A stretch of 64,000 nt of DNA from Ziziphus jujuba (Eukaryota; Streptophyta; Magnoliopsida; Rosales; Rhamnaceae). The DNA lies in NCBI RefSeq assembly GCF_031755915.1, contig NC_083384.1, positions 2,283,501-2,347,500 of the forward strand, written 5' to 3'. The notes beneath the pieces were generated by a model. It ran no database searches, was not told the DNA's origin, and saw only the letters and a program-made list of their open reading frames with translations. Every line of letters starts with the position of its first letter. The first letter of the stretch is position 1. Positions 38,080 through 50,350 of the stretch are shown here, in pieces. Position numbers and translations under genes: made by a program.

Positions 38080-39095
38080 TGATGGAATTTGGTGTAGGTT
38101 TATGTTGTTGTACCCTAGAGCACAATCATTCAAGGTGTTAGTCAAGAATGATTGTTGTTGGTTCTTGGTTCTTGGTTCTTGATTTTGTTTTTTTTTTTTT
38201 TTTTGGGTTTGTTTAGGTTTTGTTTCTGGTTTTAATGGAGGTTTAGGGTTCTTGAAAAGGTTGTTAGCTTTTGGGAAGAAGAAGAAACCAAAAATGTAGT
38301 AGTTGAGAGAGAGAGAGCCAAAAATGTTGTTTTTCAAAATCTGTTTTTTGAATATTTTCTTTCTCAACGTTTTTCATTAAAATTTTCATACTTTTAAATA
38401 CATCAAAAAGACAATAAAGCATGCTTCCATATTGAGCAATAAATACAAAAGCATTAAAAGTAACCAACCAAGCCAAACTACCTCAACTAACTCTAATCAA
38501 TGTGCTGGGCATGCAAGAAACCTTCTTTAATGGGCAGTTCAGCTTGTCTAAGGCATTTGAATTTGAAAACCAGCTCCATTTGACTTGAAAATTGTAGGGA
38601 AGCCTTTTTGAATATTAAACTATGTTCTACCCAAAAACCAGATGAAACAAAGTCCATTTACCCATTCAGAAGTAATCAAACCCGAGGCAGTTTTGCCCAG
38701 TTTTCTGGGCAACAACACTGCACAAGGGTCAGATTGTTTTGGGCTTAACTCAGCCTTCCCAGCTCCAAATTGGGCCATTATTTTTGTTGCTGCTTCCTCT
38801 GCATATCTAGTTTATTGTATCCAAAATTCAGATCCAAATACCAAACCTACTTGAAACGGAATCCAAGGAAGTGGACTTATGTTGCTGGAAATACAATTCC
38901 AGCAACTAGACAAAAAAGGCCTTAAGCTAGATAATGAGCTTAGGGCATTACAAAAAGGATATTGTTCTTGAAAATTACAAGATAAAATAAAATACATAGA
39001 CATAAACAATGTTTGGTCTTTGATGTTGCAGAACAAAGAGTGCAAGTGTAACCGAACTACCTTGCACATTGTGGCAAGATCACCACATTTCAACA
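38080..39095 (-). repeat. Element D 3' LTR
   Basis: In element orientation it begins TGTTGAAATG and ends CCAAATTCCATCA. Same family as the solo LTR at 16625-17147 (shared CTTGCACA/GGCAAGAT-like block and TGCTGGAAA motif). It includes a poly-T tract near 38189-38204. Confidence 0.9.
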
Positions 39096-42000
39096 CTCCT
39101 CCTTGGTGTTCTTGCTTGAAATATTTAGAAGCTTCCTCAAGGTCTCAAATCTTGCTTTTGGAAGTGGCTTGGTGAAGAAATCTGCAATGTTATCTTCAGT
39201 CTTGATATATTCCAAGCTTACTTCTCCATTTTCTTCAAACTCCCTCAAAGAGTGATACTTCACCGGTATGTGTTTTGTCCTTCCATGTTGAACGAGATTC
39301 TTGGCTATTGATATGGCTGAAGTGTTGTCACATTTGATGATGGTTGAACCCTCTTGAGGATAACCAAGGTCCTCCAATAATTTCCTAAGCCAAATGCATT
39401 GATTTGCACATGAAGAGCAAGCAATGTACTCGGCTTCGGTGGTGCTTTGAGCGGTTGTTGCTTGCTTCTTTGCATTCCATGTGAATGGTCTACTACCAAG
39501 TGAGAAAAGATACCCCGAAGTGCTCTTCATATCATCCAAGCATCCAGCCCAATCACTATCCGAGTAGGCCCTTAATCTCATCACATCTTGCCTATCATAC
39601 CAAACTTCAAAGTCTTGTGTTCCTTTTAAGTATCTAAGAATTCTTTTGGCACCTACAAAATGGTTTTGGGATGGTGCTTGCATATATCTAGACAAAACAC
39701 ATGTGGCATGCATAATATCCGGTCTTGATGAACATACATAGAGCAAACTTCCTATCATGCTTCTATATGGGGTCGGGTTTACCTTTGGTGTGCCATCCTC
39801 CTTCTTGTATTTGTCTCCTTGGCTCATTGGTGTTGACATTGGCTTGCATTCATCAAGGTTGAACTTTTTCAAAAGATCTTTGATGTATTTCTCTTGAGAT
39901 ATGAAAATACCCCTACAGCATTGCATCACTTCCACTCCAAGGAAGTAATTCATTTCACCAAGGCTTGACATGTCAAACTCCTTTTCAAGTTCATTTTTCA
40001 AAACTTCCACATTCTTTTCATTTTCACCCGTGACCAACAAATCATCCACATAGAGTGAGATAACAATCATGCCTTCTTCATTCCTTATGTATAGTGTTGG
40101 CTCATTTGGACTCCTCCTAAAGCCTTGGTAGGTCAAGTAACCATCAATCTTGCCATACCAAGCCCTAGGTGCTTGCTTTAACCCGTAAAGTGCCTTATGT
40201 AGATGGTAGACTTTGTCCTCATGTCCTTGAACAATGAAGCCCTCAGGTTGCTTGACATAAACCTCCTCTTGAAGCACACCATTCAAGAAAGCCGACTTTA
40301 CATCAAGGTGGTATACCTTCCATGACATTGAGGCCGAGATGGATAGGATGAGCCTTATGGTCTCCATTCTTGCAACCGGTGCAAACGTCTCTCCATAATC
40401 TACACCCGTTTGTTGTGCATAGCCTGTTGCCACAAGCCTTGCCTTGTGCTTGCATATTGTTCCATCCGGGTTGAACTTGGTCCTAAAGATCCACTTTACA
40501 CCAATTGGTTTCTTGTTTTTAGGTTTAGAAACCAAAGACCAATTTCATTCTTTTCTATCATATCCATTTCGGTTTGCATGACCTCCATCCACTCTTTCTT
40601 TTGCATAGCTTCTTGAGCATTGGTAGGATCACTCAAGGCAACATTGCACCTTTCATGTATTTCAAGCAATGGCCTTTCTCCTCTAACACCATCTTCAATC
40701 TCCAATTCGGCTCCAATGGTCTCAAGTGCATCCTCCTCATCATCTTCATTTTCTTCATTGTCATTGTCATTGGTTTCTTCTTCTCCATCATCCAACTGAG
40801 CATTATCTTCATGGACAAGAAGCTCCTCCTTTGTCCAATCCCAAACAGCATCTTCATCAATCCTCACATCCCTTGTTACCACAAGTTTCTTGGTTTCCAA
40901 GTTGAAAACCCTAAAACCTTTGGTAACCTCACTAAAGCCGACCAAGATGCCCACATTTGCCCTTTTGTCAAGCTTGTCTCTCATGTGTGGATGAACATGT
41001 AGAAAACAAACACTTCCAAAGATTTTTATGTTGTCCAAAGATGGTTTTTCTCCATACCATATCTCATAGGGTGTCTTGGACTCATTGGCTTTGGTGTATG
41101 CTCGATTTTGGATGTAGCTAGTCGTGTATATGGCTTCGGCCTAAAACTTCTTTGGCATGTTCTTCTCATGTATCATGCACCTTGCCACCTCCATCAAGGT
41201 CCTATTTTTCCTCTCACAAACACCATTTTGTTGTGGTGTGTATGGTGTTGTGAATTGATGCACCATTCCATTTTCTTTGCAAAAATCCTCCATAGCCAAG
41301 CTTGTATATTCTCCACCATTGTTGGTTCTCAAGCACTTCATCTTTGCATTGCTTTGGGTTTCCACCATCTTCTTGAATTCCATGAACTTCTCAAGCACTT
41401 GTGACTTGGTTGTTAGAAAATATACCCAACACATCCTTGAGTAGTCATCAATGAAGGTTAGGAAGTACTTACATTCTCCAATTGATGACAAACTCATCGG
41501 TCCACACACATCCGAATGGACTAGCTCAAGCTTCTCCTTAGCTTTCCATGAACCGGCTTTGGGGAATGGAAGCCGTGTGGATTTCCCTAGTTGGCATACA
41601 TCACATAGGCTTTTCATCTCCTCAATCATTGGCATGTCCTTCACAATGGCATTGGTGTTTTTCATGGCACCATAGCTAGAATGCCCAAGCCTTTTATGCC
41701 AAAGTTGAGAAATGGACTCCACTTTGGTTTTTAAGGCTTGTTCATTCTTAACCAGGTCCAATCTATAGCTTTTTTCCTTCAATGGTACCTTAAACAGCTC
41801 ATTACCACAAGCATCATATATGATACATCCATCTTTTGCAAAATTTAAAGCAAAGCCTCTTTCTACCAATTGTGCTACACTAAGCAAGTTTTCACACAAA
41901 CTAGGAACATATAGCACATCTTTTATAATTTTGGTACCTTCCTTGGTGTTCAAGCACACATCTCCTTTGCCTTCTACTTTCATGAACCGGCCATCACCAA

Positions 42001-43087
42001 TATTCACTTTGGTTTTGTAGTTTCGGTCAAGCTCCATAAAGCCATCCTTTTGGAAACTCATGCGGTGTGAGCAACCACTATCCACAAGCCAACCAAGACA
42101 ACTACTTGTGGCTTTAAGGCATGTGGCCACAAATAGGTTCTCGGCTTCTTCATTAACTACATTGGCTTGTTGTCTCCTTTGCTTGCATACTTTGGCAATG
42201 TGGCCTTTTTCTCCACATCTTTCACAAGATGCATTCGGCCTCCAAAAACACTTGGATGGTGGATGTCCAAGCTTCTTGTAATGAGGGCAAGGTGGATGTC
42301 CTCCTCGGTTTTGATGGCTTTGTTGTTGTTGTTGATTCCATCCATTTTTGTTGTTGTTTGTGTTGTTGTTGGTTGTAAAACCGGTTTGGTTGGTGTTGTT
42401 GCTCTTCCTTCCTTTATTCTTCTTTTTGTTGCCGTGGCAACCATAGAATGCACTCTCTATGGTCTCCTCCTTTCTAATGGCTCTCCTTTTTTCGGTTGCT
42501 TGAAGAGCATTGATGAGCTCACTCAAGGTTATTTCACTAAGATTTCTAGATTATTCAAGGGAGGAAATCTTAGCTTCAAACCTTTCGGGTAAGCTCACCA
42601 ATACTTTCTCTACTACCCTTTGATCGGTAAATTGCTCACCAAGGACCCGAATTTGATTTACCACTTTGAGCATCCTTTCCCTGAAATCCTTGACAAGCTC
42701 ATTATCCTTCATCTTCAAGGTCTCAAACTCTCTTCTTAGGTTTAAAACTTGCATTTGCCGAGTTCTAGTATTTCCATGGAACTCCTCTTGAAGCTTTATC
42801 CAAACCTCTCTAGCACTTGTGCATGACATTATCCTTGTAAAAATGGAATCACTCATGGAGGAGTGCAAGGCAGTGAGGGCCTTGAACCCCTTGGCAACTT
42901 CGGCCTCATGTGCATTTCTTTGTGCTTAGGTTGCATTAGCTCTCAACTCCTCCACTACATAACCTTCTTCTATGACTTCCCATAAACCAAAGGCTTGAAG
43001 GTAGGCTTTCATTTTTATACTCCAAATGGAATAGTTTTGGCCTTCAAACTTATGTGGTGTTAGGGTTGCAAAGGATTGTGAGGCCAT
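39090..43087 (-). pseudogene. Element D Copia gag-pol polyprotein, several breaks
   Basis: Starts at ATG 43085-43087 (MASQSFATLTPHKFEGQNYS). Gag includes LKMKDNELVKDFRERMLKVV and the knuckle CERCGEKGHIAKVC. Protease motif WLVDSGCSHRMS. Integrase: H...C..C region (LWHKRLGHSS...CDVCQLGKSTR), DDYSRMCWVYFL, then NNGGEYTS where the catalytic Asp is usually DNGGEY. RT has SLYVDDLLVTG; RNase H has SDSDWAGCLDD and TEAEYIA; the end is KNTKEEC. Lesions: stop near 42926 (CAA-type to TAG), stop at 42548-42550, TGG to TAG near 41140, and a frameshift around 40500-40535. Otherwise domains are well preserved, so inactivation is fairly recent. Confidence 0.92.
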
Positions 43088-43292
43088 TTGAAAAAATGGT
43101 TTTTGAAAAGTTTAGAAAAATGGACACAAGAAAAAGCTCTCGGGTGGTGGTGTTTTGGTGAGTTTTAACTAGTCTTTTTGGGAGGTTTTGGTTTTGGTTG
43201 GAAGGCTTTAGGTGGGGGATCCTCTCACAAATAAAATGGTCCAGGTTGAAAGCTCACAAGGTCCTAAGAAATTACACTATGCTCTGATACCA

Positions 43293-43720
43293 TGATGGAA
43301 TTTGGTGTAGGTTTATGTTGTTGTACCCTAGAGCACAATCATTCAAGGTGTTAGTCAAGAATGATTGTTGTTGGTTCTTGGTTCTTGGTTCTTGATTTTG
43401 TTTTTTTTTTTTTTTTTTGGGTTTGTTTAGGTTTTGTTTCTGGTTTTAATGGAGGTTTAGGGTTCTTGAAAAGGTTGTTAGCTTTTGGGAAGAAGAAGAA
43501 ACCAAAAATGTAGTAGTTGAGAGAGAGAGAGCCAAAAATGTTGTTTTTCAAAATCTATTTTTTGAATATTTTATTTCTCAACGTTTTTCATTACAATTTT
43601 CATACTTTTAAATACATCAAAAAGACAATAAGGCATGCTGCCATATTGAGCAATAAATACAAAAGCATTAAAAGTAACCAACCAAGCCAAACTACCTCAA
43701 CTAACTCTAATCAATGTGTT
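43293..43720 (-). repeat. Element D 5' LTR, truncated
   Basis: Homologous to 38080-38507 of the 3' LTR with few differences. The similarity ends at ...TCAATGTGTTG, where plastid ndhB intron sequence begins. About 588 bp (U3 and promoter) are absent, so the copy cannot be transcribed from its own LTR. Confidence 0.9.
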
Positions 43721-44442
43721 GATGGACCCCTGACGTATACGAAGGAGTGCGGTTCGTTCGATAAATTCCTACCTCTCTATCTATCCCTGAGATGTTTGGA
43801 TTTTTCAAAACTCCATGGACATGCAGAAGAGAAATGCTATCCCCACTTGGACCAAGACATAACTTTTACTTCTTCAAATAACAATTAAGGTGAAGCAAGG
43901 TCAGGAACACCGAGTCTCCTTATGATAAAGAGATTCATTTTGCAAGTTCATTATTACAGGTAGTTCCTACAAAAGATCAGACTAATGATGTATACAATAC
44001 TTGAAAATTCTCAATGTATATGCTACATAGTTAGTTTTCATTCTTCAGAGACTACGAGTGTAATAGGAATATCCATTGACAAAAGGTTCACCCTAAGATG
44101 ATCATCTTATGGCTATTGAGAACGAATCAAATCAGATGGTTCTATTTCTTAATCTTTCTGACTTGCTTCTATGGAACCAAGGTCAAAAAAATTGAGAAAA
44201 ATCAATCATTCACAACCATTGATGAAGGATTCCTCAAAAAGTTAAGGATTAGTAATCCTTATTAGAAATTGAATGGGTTTCGGTCTTATACATACGCGAG
44301 GAAGGTAATCAAAAAAGAAAGAAGATAATTTCTTCTTTCTTTTATCACTTAGGAGTCATGCGAGATGAAAGTCTCATGAACGGTTTTGAATGAGAGAAAG
44401 AAGTGAGGAATCCTCTTTTTGACTCTGACTCTCCCATTCCAG
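43721..44442 (+). other. ndhB: ndhB group II intron remnant
   Basis: Plastid-type sequence leading to ndhB exon 2. Its 3' part carries a domain V-like stem (around 44350-44390: GCGAGATGAAAGTCTCATG...) and ends TTCCAG at 44437-44442. Length suits the 3' portion of the roughly 680-bp ndhB intron. Exon 1 is lost at the junction with element D. Confidence 0.78.
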
Positions 44443-45150
44443 TTGTTGCTGTTCTTTCTGTTACTTTGAAAGTAGCTGCTTCAGCTTCAACCACTTGAAT
44501 TTTTGCTATTCCCTTTTATTTCTCATCAAACGAATGGCATATTCTTTTGGAAATCCTAGCTATTATTAGCATGATATTGGGGAATCTCATTGCTATTACT
44601 CAAACAAGCATGAAACATATGCTTGCGTATTCGTCCATAGGTCAAATTGGATATGTAATTATTGGAATAATTGTTGGAGACTCAAATGGTGGATATGCAA
44701 GCATGATAACTTATATGTTGTTCTATATCTCCATGAATCTAGGAACTTTTGCTTGCATTGTATCATTTGGTCTACATATCGGAACTGATAGCATTCGAGA
44801 TTATGCAGGATTATACATGAAAGATTCTTTTTTGACTCTCTTTTTAACCCTATATCTCTTATCCTTAGGAGGTCTTCCTCCACTAGCAGGTTTTTTCGGA
44901 AAACTGCATTGTTTCCGGTGTGGATGGTAGGCAGGCCTATATTTCTTGGTTTCAATAGGACTCTTTATGAGCATTGTTTTTATCTACTATTATCTAAAAG
45001 TAATCAAGTTATTAATGACCGGATGAAACCAAGAAATAACCCCTCACATGCAAAATTATAGAAGATCCCCTTTAAGATCAAACAATTCCATCAAATTGAG
45101 TATGACTGTTTGTGTGATAGCATCTACTATTCCAGAAATATCAATGAACC
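44443..45150 (+). pseudogene. ndhB: ndhB exon 2 pseudogene, main part
   Basis: Encodes plastid NDH subunit 2: VVAVLSVTLKVAASASTT, then a stop region, [56 protein letters not shown]... and [21 protein letters not shown], stop (CAG to TAG), [14 protein letters not shown]... [15 protein letters not shown]...STIPEISMN. The 44547-44927 frame is open. The gene breaks at 45150 with TSD GAACC (45146-45150) and finishes at 51484-51523. The NDH complex mediates cyclic electron flow; this copy is dead. Confidence 0.94.
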
Positions 45151-46282
45151 TGATACGAACCTAGGACGACCTGCTCCTAAACCCGTATTATATTAGCCCG
45201 GATCTTAATTAAGTTCAAGTTCTAATGGAATTGACCTCAACCCCTAACCAACCTGTGGTTAGAAACCTTGGTATAATGTAGACGCCACAATAGGGGATGG
45301 AAAACCTATTGATAAGTCAAGCTAAAACAACCAATTTTCTAATGGTGTTTTAGGTGTTCTCAACGAACAAAAAGATAATTAATCTCACAAGTATTTTCTC
45401 AATCAAATCAAAGTTGTATTCTTATTGAAAAATAAGCCTTTAAATAGGCTACAAAGCCACGAAATAAAACCCTAAAAACAAAAGAAAACCAGCCACCACA
45501 CATAGAGAAACCTAGTTGGCTGAAACTATACTTCCTTTCCTAATCTAAGTTTGATTAATTAAATTAATTTACAATGGAAAGAATAAAATAAAAACCTTGA
45601 AAGAATAAAATAAAAACCTTACTAAAGTTATTTTTCCAGAAAATAAATAAATAAAAGCCAAAAGGTAATGGTAGTTTCCTAAAACAAAAAGTAAAAACTA
45701 ATTAGGAAACTAAAAATGCTAGCCTTTTTGATCAAGTTGACTTTGATCAATCTTTGACCTCTTTGAGCTTCAAATCAGCTTCTAGATGCTTTGTAGGATG
45801 CCAAATAAGCTGAATATGAAGTCCCACACGTTGCCCATGCTTGGAAAAATAAGAAAAGGCTAAAACAGTAAAATACAGTAAAGCCAGCAAGCAATACAGC
45901 AAATTCGGCCAAATTGTTGATGCTGTCCATACAAGCCCTTTTTGATTGCATTTGAGGCTGATTTAACTTGATTCCATGACCTCTTAGGCATATGTATTGA
46001 ACCCATAAAGCATTGGAACCATTTCATGCTTCCCGGACTCAAAAAATGTACCAAAACCGTCTCCCGGGTCCGTATCGGCTTCCACCACTTGGATGCTTCG
46101 AATAGGCTTTGTATCTTCAAGTATGGACAAGATCTGTTGAGATTGATTACCTTTGTATAAATACTCCCAGGTTTCCCTTAAATCTCTTAATTTGAGCTCT
46201 TGTGATTGGCCTAGTCTTCATCCGTGTCGAGTCAGCACCCCAGTGGGTTATCGGTGGAGCGGGCTCGGGCGGAATCACATCA
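45151..46282 (-). repeat. Element C 3' LTR
   Basis: A 1132-bp LTR with TG...CA ends. The inner edge begins TGATGTGATTCCGCCCGAG in element orientation, a subtype shared with element F but distinct from A, B and E. The LTR-encoded tail is frameshifted (frames 46147-46282 and 45860-46120). Confidence 0.92.
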
Positions 46283-48252
46283 TTCCCCTCCTCTTGAAAA
46301 GGATTTGTCCTCAAATCAAGATCATCACCTGCAGCTAAAGGAGTTAAATCAGCAACATTAAATGCAGCACTCATGTTATACTCACCTAGTAAATCAAGCT
46401 TGTAGGCATTCTTGTTATTGGGCTCCAAAACTTGAAAAGGTCCATCTATAGGCGGCATGAGCTTTGACTTTCTTTGATTAGGAAACATTTCCTTTTATAA
46501 GTGCAACCAAACCAATTCTCCTGGGTCAAATACTATTACAACAAAATCTAGAAATACATGCTCATTATGGTAAAAATTACACTTTTTAAAGTTAGCAAAC
46601 AATATTTTCCAAATTTTCAAATTGCCACTAAGTAAAGCTCTCAACAATGCAGATAAAGTTCTATGCAATAAAGACATCTTTAAAAAAATATCTTTAAAAT
46701 TCATGGTCAGCAATGATTTCTTATTCATAATTACTTTATTAACATCACCAAAGCTAAGATAAAAATTTGTATTTTTCCTTTCTTGTCTTCCTTTTCCTTT
46801 CTCACTCACGGCCATCTCACCTTCCTCACTCTCGGCTTTTACACCAAAATTCTCACTCTTGGTTTTATTAAAATTTTTCCACACAACCTGAGTATTAGAA
46901 GACTTACCTTGGACAGCAAGCTCACCTTGTCCCTCTTGATTGGATGGTAGTCCACTTGGAATTTCATTTGGGAAGACATCTCCAAATTCCTTCAAAAGAG
47001 AAATCATTGAACTTCGCAATTCAAGTTCTTCAAAGTTAGTTTGATCATTAAAATAATTTTCTTTATAAATCATGACCAGCAAAGGTTTCTTACACTCAAT
47101 AACCTTATTAATATCCCCTAAACTCAAATAAAAGTTGCTACTTGACCTTTCTTTTCTTTCTTTTTCTTTTTCCCCCTTGGATTGGCGCAAACCTTCGGAT
47201 TTCCCTTCCTTTTCCAAGCTCTCGGGTTTGCCACTTTCTTTCCCCTCTCTTTCGGCTTTTCCTTGATCTTTCCACTCAATATGAGCCTTAGAAACCTTAC
47301 CTTGACCAGCAACCTCATTCTTACCTTCTTGAAAGGATGGTGAAGCCGTTGGTGCCATACTTGCTTTTTCCTTGAGCTTTTCGGCTTCTCTTTGTTGCAT
47401 TTGTAATTGGTCTTTGTAAACCTCTTTAGGAGATAATGGTTCCAGCTTGACCTTTTTCCCTTTGAACCTGAAAACAATACTATTTTCTCGACCAAAATGA
47501 GTAGCATCTTTATCAAGTTTCCATGGCCTACCTAATAGTATATGTCCAACAATCATGGGTACAATATCACATAAAACTACATCCTCATATCTACCTATAT
47601 TAAATTTTACTTTTGCTTGTTTATTCACTTTTATTTCAACACTATCATTAAGCCATTGTAATCTATAAGGTTCTGGATGTTTAATAGTTATTAAGCTTAA
47701 TTTATCAACTACAATGTTACTAATTACATTTGTACAACTTCCACTATCAATAATCATACTACAAATCTTACCATGAATTTCACATCGGGTGTGGAAGATG
47801 TTCTCTCTTTGAATTTCATCCTCATCTTTGTATGCAGCAAATACTCTCCTAGAAAGCAAGTTTAATTCAGCATTGGATGCTTGCAAGGTTTTGGGTTCAT
47901 CCTCCAAGTCCTCCTCCTCTTGCTTGGCTTTATCTTCACTTTCTTCACTTTCCGATTCTAGCTCGTCATTGCCCTTTAACACCATGATTCTTCTATTTGG
48001 GCATTGGCTATCAATGTGTCCTCCTCCCTGGCACTTCAAACACACAGCATCACGAGTTCTAGAAGGTTTAGGATCTAATTTTACCTCATTCTTTGGTGCT
48101 TGGACAGATTTGGTTCTTGTCTCCTTCCTTGCCCAGTTTGAACTTTCTTCTTTGACTTTCGGCTTTAGCTTGCTTTCATAGATGGATTGTTCCTCCAGCC
48201 ACTTGAATTGGACCTTCCACTGTTGGAAACACCTCCAAACCATGATCATACA
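46283..48252 (-). pseudogene. Element C zinc knuckle, protease, duplicated linker and scrambled pol
   Basis: A 584-codon frame (48249-46495) plus a C-terminal piece after one stop. In order: knuckle [14 protein letters not shown], acidic linker, protease [12 protein letters not shown] and LLGRPW, B-type linker ([20 protein letters not shown] ... EFGDVFPNEIPSGLP), a second linker of another subtype (SNQEGQGELAVQGK ... NFYLSFGDVNKVIMNKKSLL), integrase fragment ([17 protein letters not shown]), RT fragment (ILFANFKKCNF...VFLDFVV), integrase C-terminus (IVFDPGELVWLHL, stop, then [10 protein letters not shown]...[15 protein letters not shown]). RT and integrase pieces are in reversed order relative to element B. 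Only one stop interrupts it, so the reading frame has been kept through the rearrangement. Confidence 0.88.
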
Positions 48253-49166
48253 CCCCTCCTCTTGAATTGATGTTCTAATTTAATAGCCACATCCAACATC
48301 TCCTCCAATTCCACATATTGTTGCAATTCTAGTTGATTGGTTATTTCACGATTCAAACCACCAAGAAACCTTGCCATGGTTGCTTCCCTATCTTCATTCA
48401 AGTTCAATCTCATCATAAGCATCTCCATCTCCTTGTAATAATCCTCCACAGATCCATGTCCTTGAGATAAAGATTGAAGTCTTTGATGCAGCAACCTATG
48501 ATAGTGTGATGGTACGAATCGCTTCCGCATGGCTCCTTTCATTTGTCGCCATGTTGTAATTAAGTCATCACCAACTCTCCTTCGGGTGTTTTGCTCATTT
48601 GTCCACCATTGGAGTGCATAATGTCCAAACTCCATTGCTGCCAATTTCACCTTCTTAGCCTCCGAATAATTATGGCGGTCAAATATCATCTCCATCTTTT
48701 CTTCCCATTCCAAATATGCTTCGGGATCACTTTTTCCCATGAATGGTGGGATGTTGATCTTGATATTGCTAAGATTGTCATCTGTTTCGTCCCTCCTATA
48801 TCTTCCATGGCCAGCTCTATCTTGGATAGCAAAAGTTTCGTCCATACCTTCCTCAAAGTCTCCACCGAATGACTCCTCATCAAATTCCTCTTTTGGTCTC
48901 TCGCGACCTCCTCGCCCTCGGCCTCGTCCTCCATGGAATTCTTGCCTATTTCTTGTATTTGTCATTCTTTGTGAGGCTTCTAGTGTTCCCATTCTTTGAT
49001 TCACATGCTCAACTTGAGCACTAACCCTCTGTATTGACTCCAAAACAGCTCTCATGTCCACTTGGTCTCCACTCCCGGTAGCTCGGGCATCGCCATGGAA
49101 TGCTACGGACTCTTCCTCATTGATCCTCAAGGGTGGATCCCCTCTTCTTATTCTAGAATCTGCCAT
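48246..49166 (-). pseudogene. Element C gag
   Basis: An open frame from ATG at about 49166 ([20 protein letters not shown]) for about 306 codons to FKRRGV followed by a stop. It contains the gag core ([50 protein letters not shown]). It meets the next frame at 48246-48249, so a small frameshift separates gag from knuckle-protease. Element B has Gln to stop in this gag N-terminus, whereas C reads VNQRMG, so C gag is the more intact of the two at that site. Confidence 0.88.
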
Positions 49167-50350
49167 GTTAGTAAAATACTGCAAAAATAAAATAAATCCT
49201 CACAATACTCACTCTCTCACGTGTTTCACTCAAACAAGGTCTCGACACTCGTGTTTGCACACTAGTTTCGGCTTTTACCCTCTTTTAAGCTCACACACTC
49301 TTGCCTTTTTCCACTCAATGAATTATCTCAAAGTTCTAATAAAACACCCACAAAACAGCAATTATATCACTAGTATGTTTTAATTAAACTTATCAACAAA
49401 TCAGTAGCAAAAAGTAGGTAATACCAAAAGAATCCAACAAATCCTAATTTTTCGGCTTTCTAGACAAGAAAACGCAAAATAATGGGAAAACGTTGGAATT
49501 TTTGAAAACTGCACCAGATGGTAGTGGATTATGAGTTCAAGAATAAAATTCCAGAAAAAGAAATTCAAATACGAACAAAAATCAAAGAGAACAAAATTAT
49601 AGAAAAGTGTTGGTTGTTGTTCTTGTAATTCAAGTTTTGTATCAATTCCTTTATCTAATTTTAATCCAAATAATTTAAGCACCCAAAATCCAAATATCCA
49701 GCAGCAAAAATAATTCTCCAGCAACTCAAATATTGAATAAATACTAAAAAAAAAGCAGCTCCAACAAATTTTCAGCAAACAAATAAAACTCCAACAAACC
49801 GAAATATTTTTTTTTTCTTCTTTTTTTTTTTGTTTTTTTTTTATTTTATTCGGCTTTACCTTCTTTTTTTTTTTTTTTTTCACTCACAGAACATAAACAA
49901 CTGCAGTAGCAAGAATAATTACCAAAATTGCAATTCCAACTCCAAAACAAACACCAAACCCGTGACCTCCAAATAAACAAAATGTGCAGTTTTTTTTTTT
50001 TAAATGTTGCCGCAAACTTCTTTATTTTTTTTTTTTTTCTGTTTTCTTTTTTTTTTTTTGAATATATGAATGCAAATATTTAAGACTAAAACAGCAAAGA
50101 AAAATCAACAGAAACCAAATTAACAAGAACAATGATAAAAGACAACCAACAAACTAGGAAACAAAAATACGATAAAACTAGGAAATCCTAATTCAACTAG
50201 GAATGAATTTTTTTATTTTTTTTTAAGATGCTGAACGTGTATAGGATGGATGCAACCTTAACCTAATGCTAAAATTGCAGAATAACACAAAAACAAATAA
50301 AGCAAATAAAGATAGATCAAACCTGAACAAAATTTAGCTCTGATACCAAA
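49167..50350 (-). other. Element C leader with PBS
   Basis: AT-rich leader with T-rich runs (49807-49846, 49866-49880, 50018-50060), ending in the tRNA-iMet PBS at 50337-50348. The 160-codon minus frame at 49401-49883 begins in a poly-Lys run and looks like chance. Confidence 0.75.

Larger units (their letters stand above)
38080..43720 (-). mobile_element. LTR retrotransposon D (Ty1/copia), 5' LTR truncated
   Basis: A 5.6-kb Copia element on the minus strand. The 3' LTR is complete (38080-39095, 1016 bp). The 5' LTR retains only its last 428 bp (43293-43720) and then joins ndhB intron DNA, so the U3 part and the right TSD are lost. GACCT at 38075-38079 would be the left TSD copy. The PBS TGGTATCAGAGC (minus strand, 43281-43292) directly abuts the LTR and matches initiator-Met tRNA. 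The polypurine tract lies at 39096-39107. The domain order gag, protease, integrase, RT, RNase H is typical of Copia. The shared LTR parts differ at about six positions by eye. Confidence 0.93.

Noticed and set aside
42167..42592. Plus-strand 141-codon frame
   Set aside because: Antisense shadow of the Copia D gag/zinc-knuckle region.
49401..49883. 160-codon frame starting with poly-Lys
   Set aside because: Lies in the untranslated leader of element C and starts in a T-rich tract; homologous leaders in A, B and E do not preserve it.
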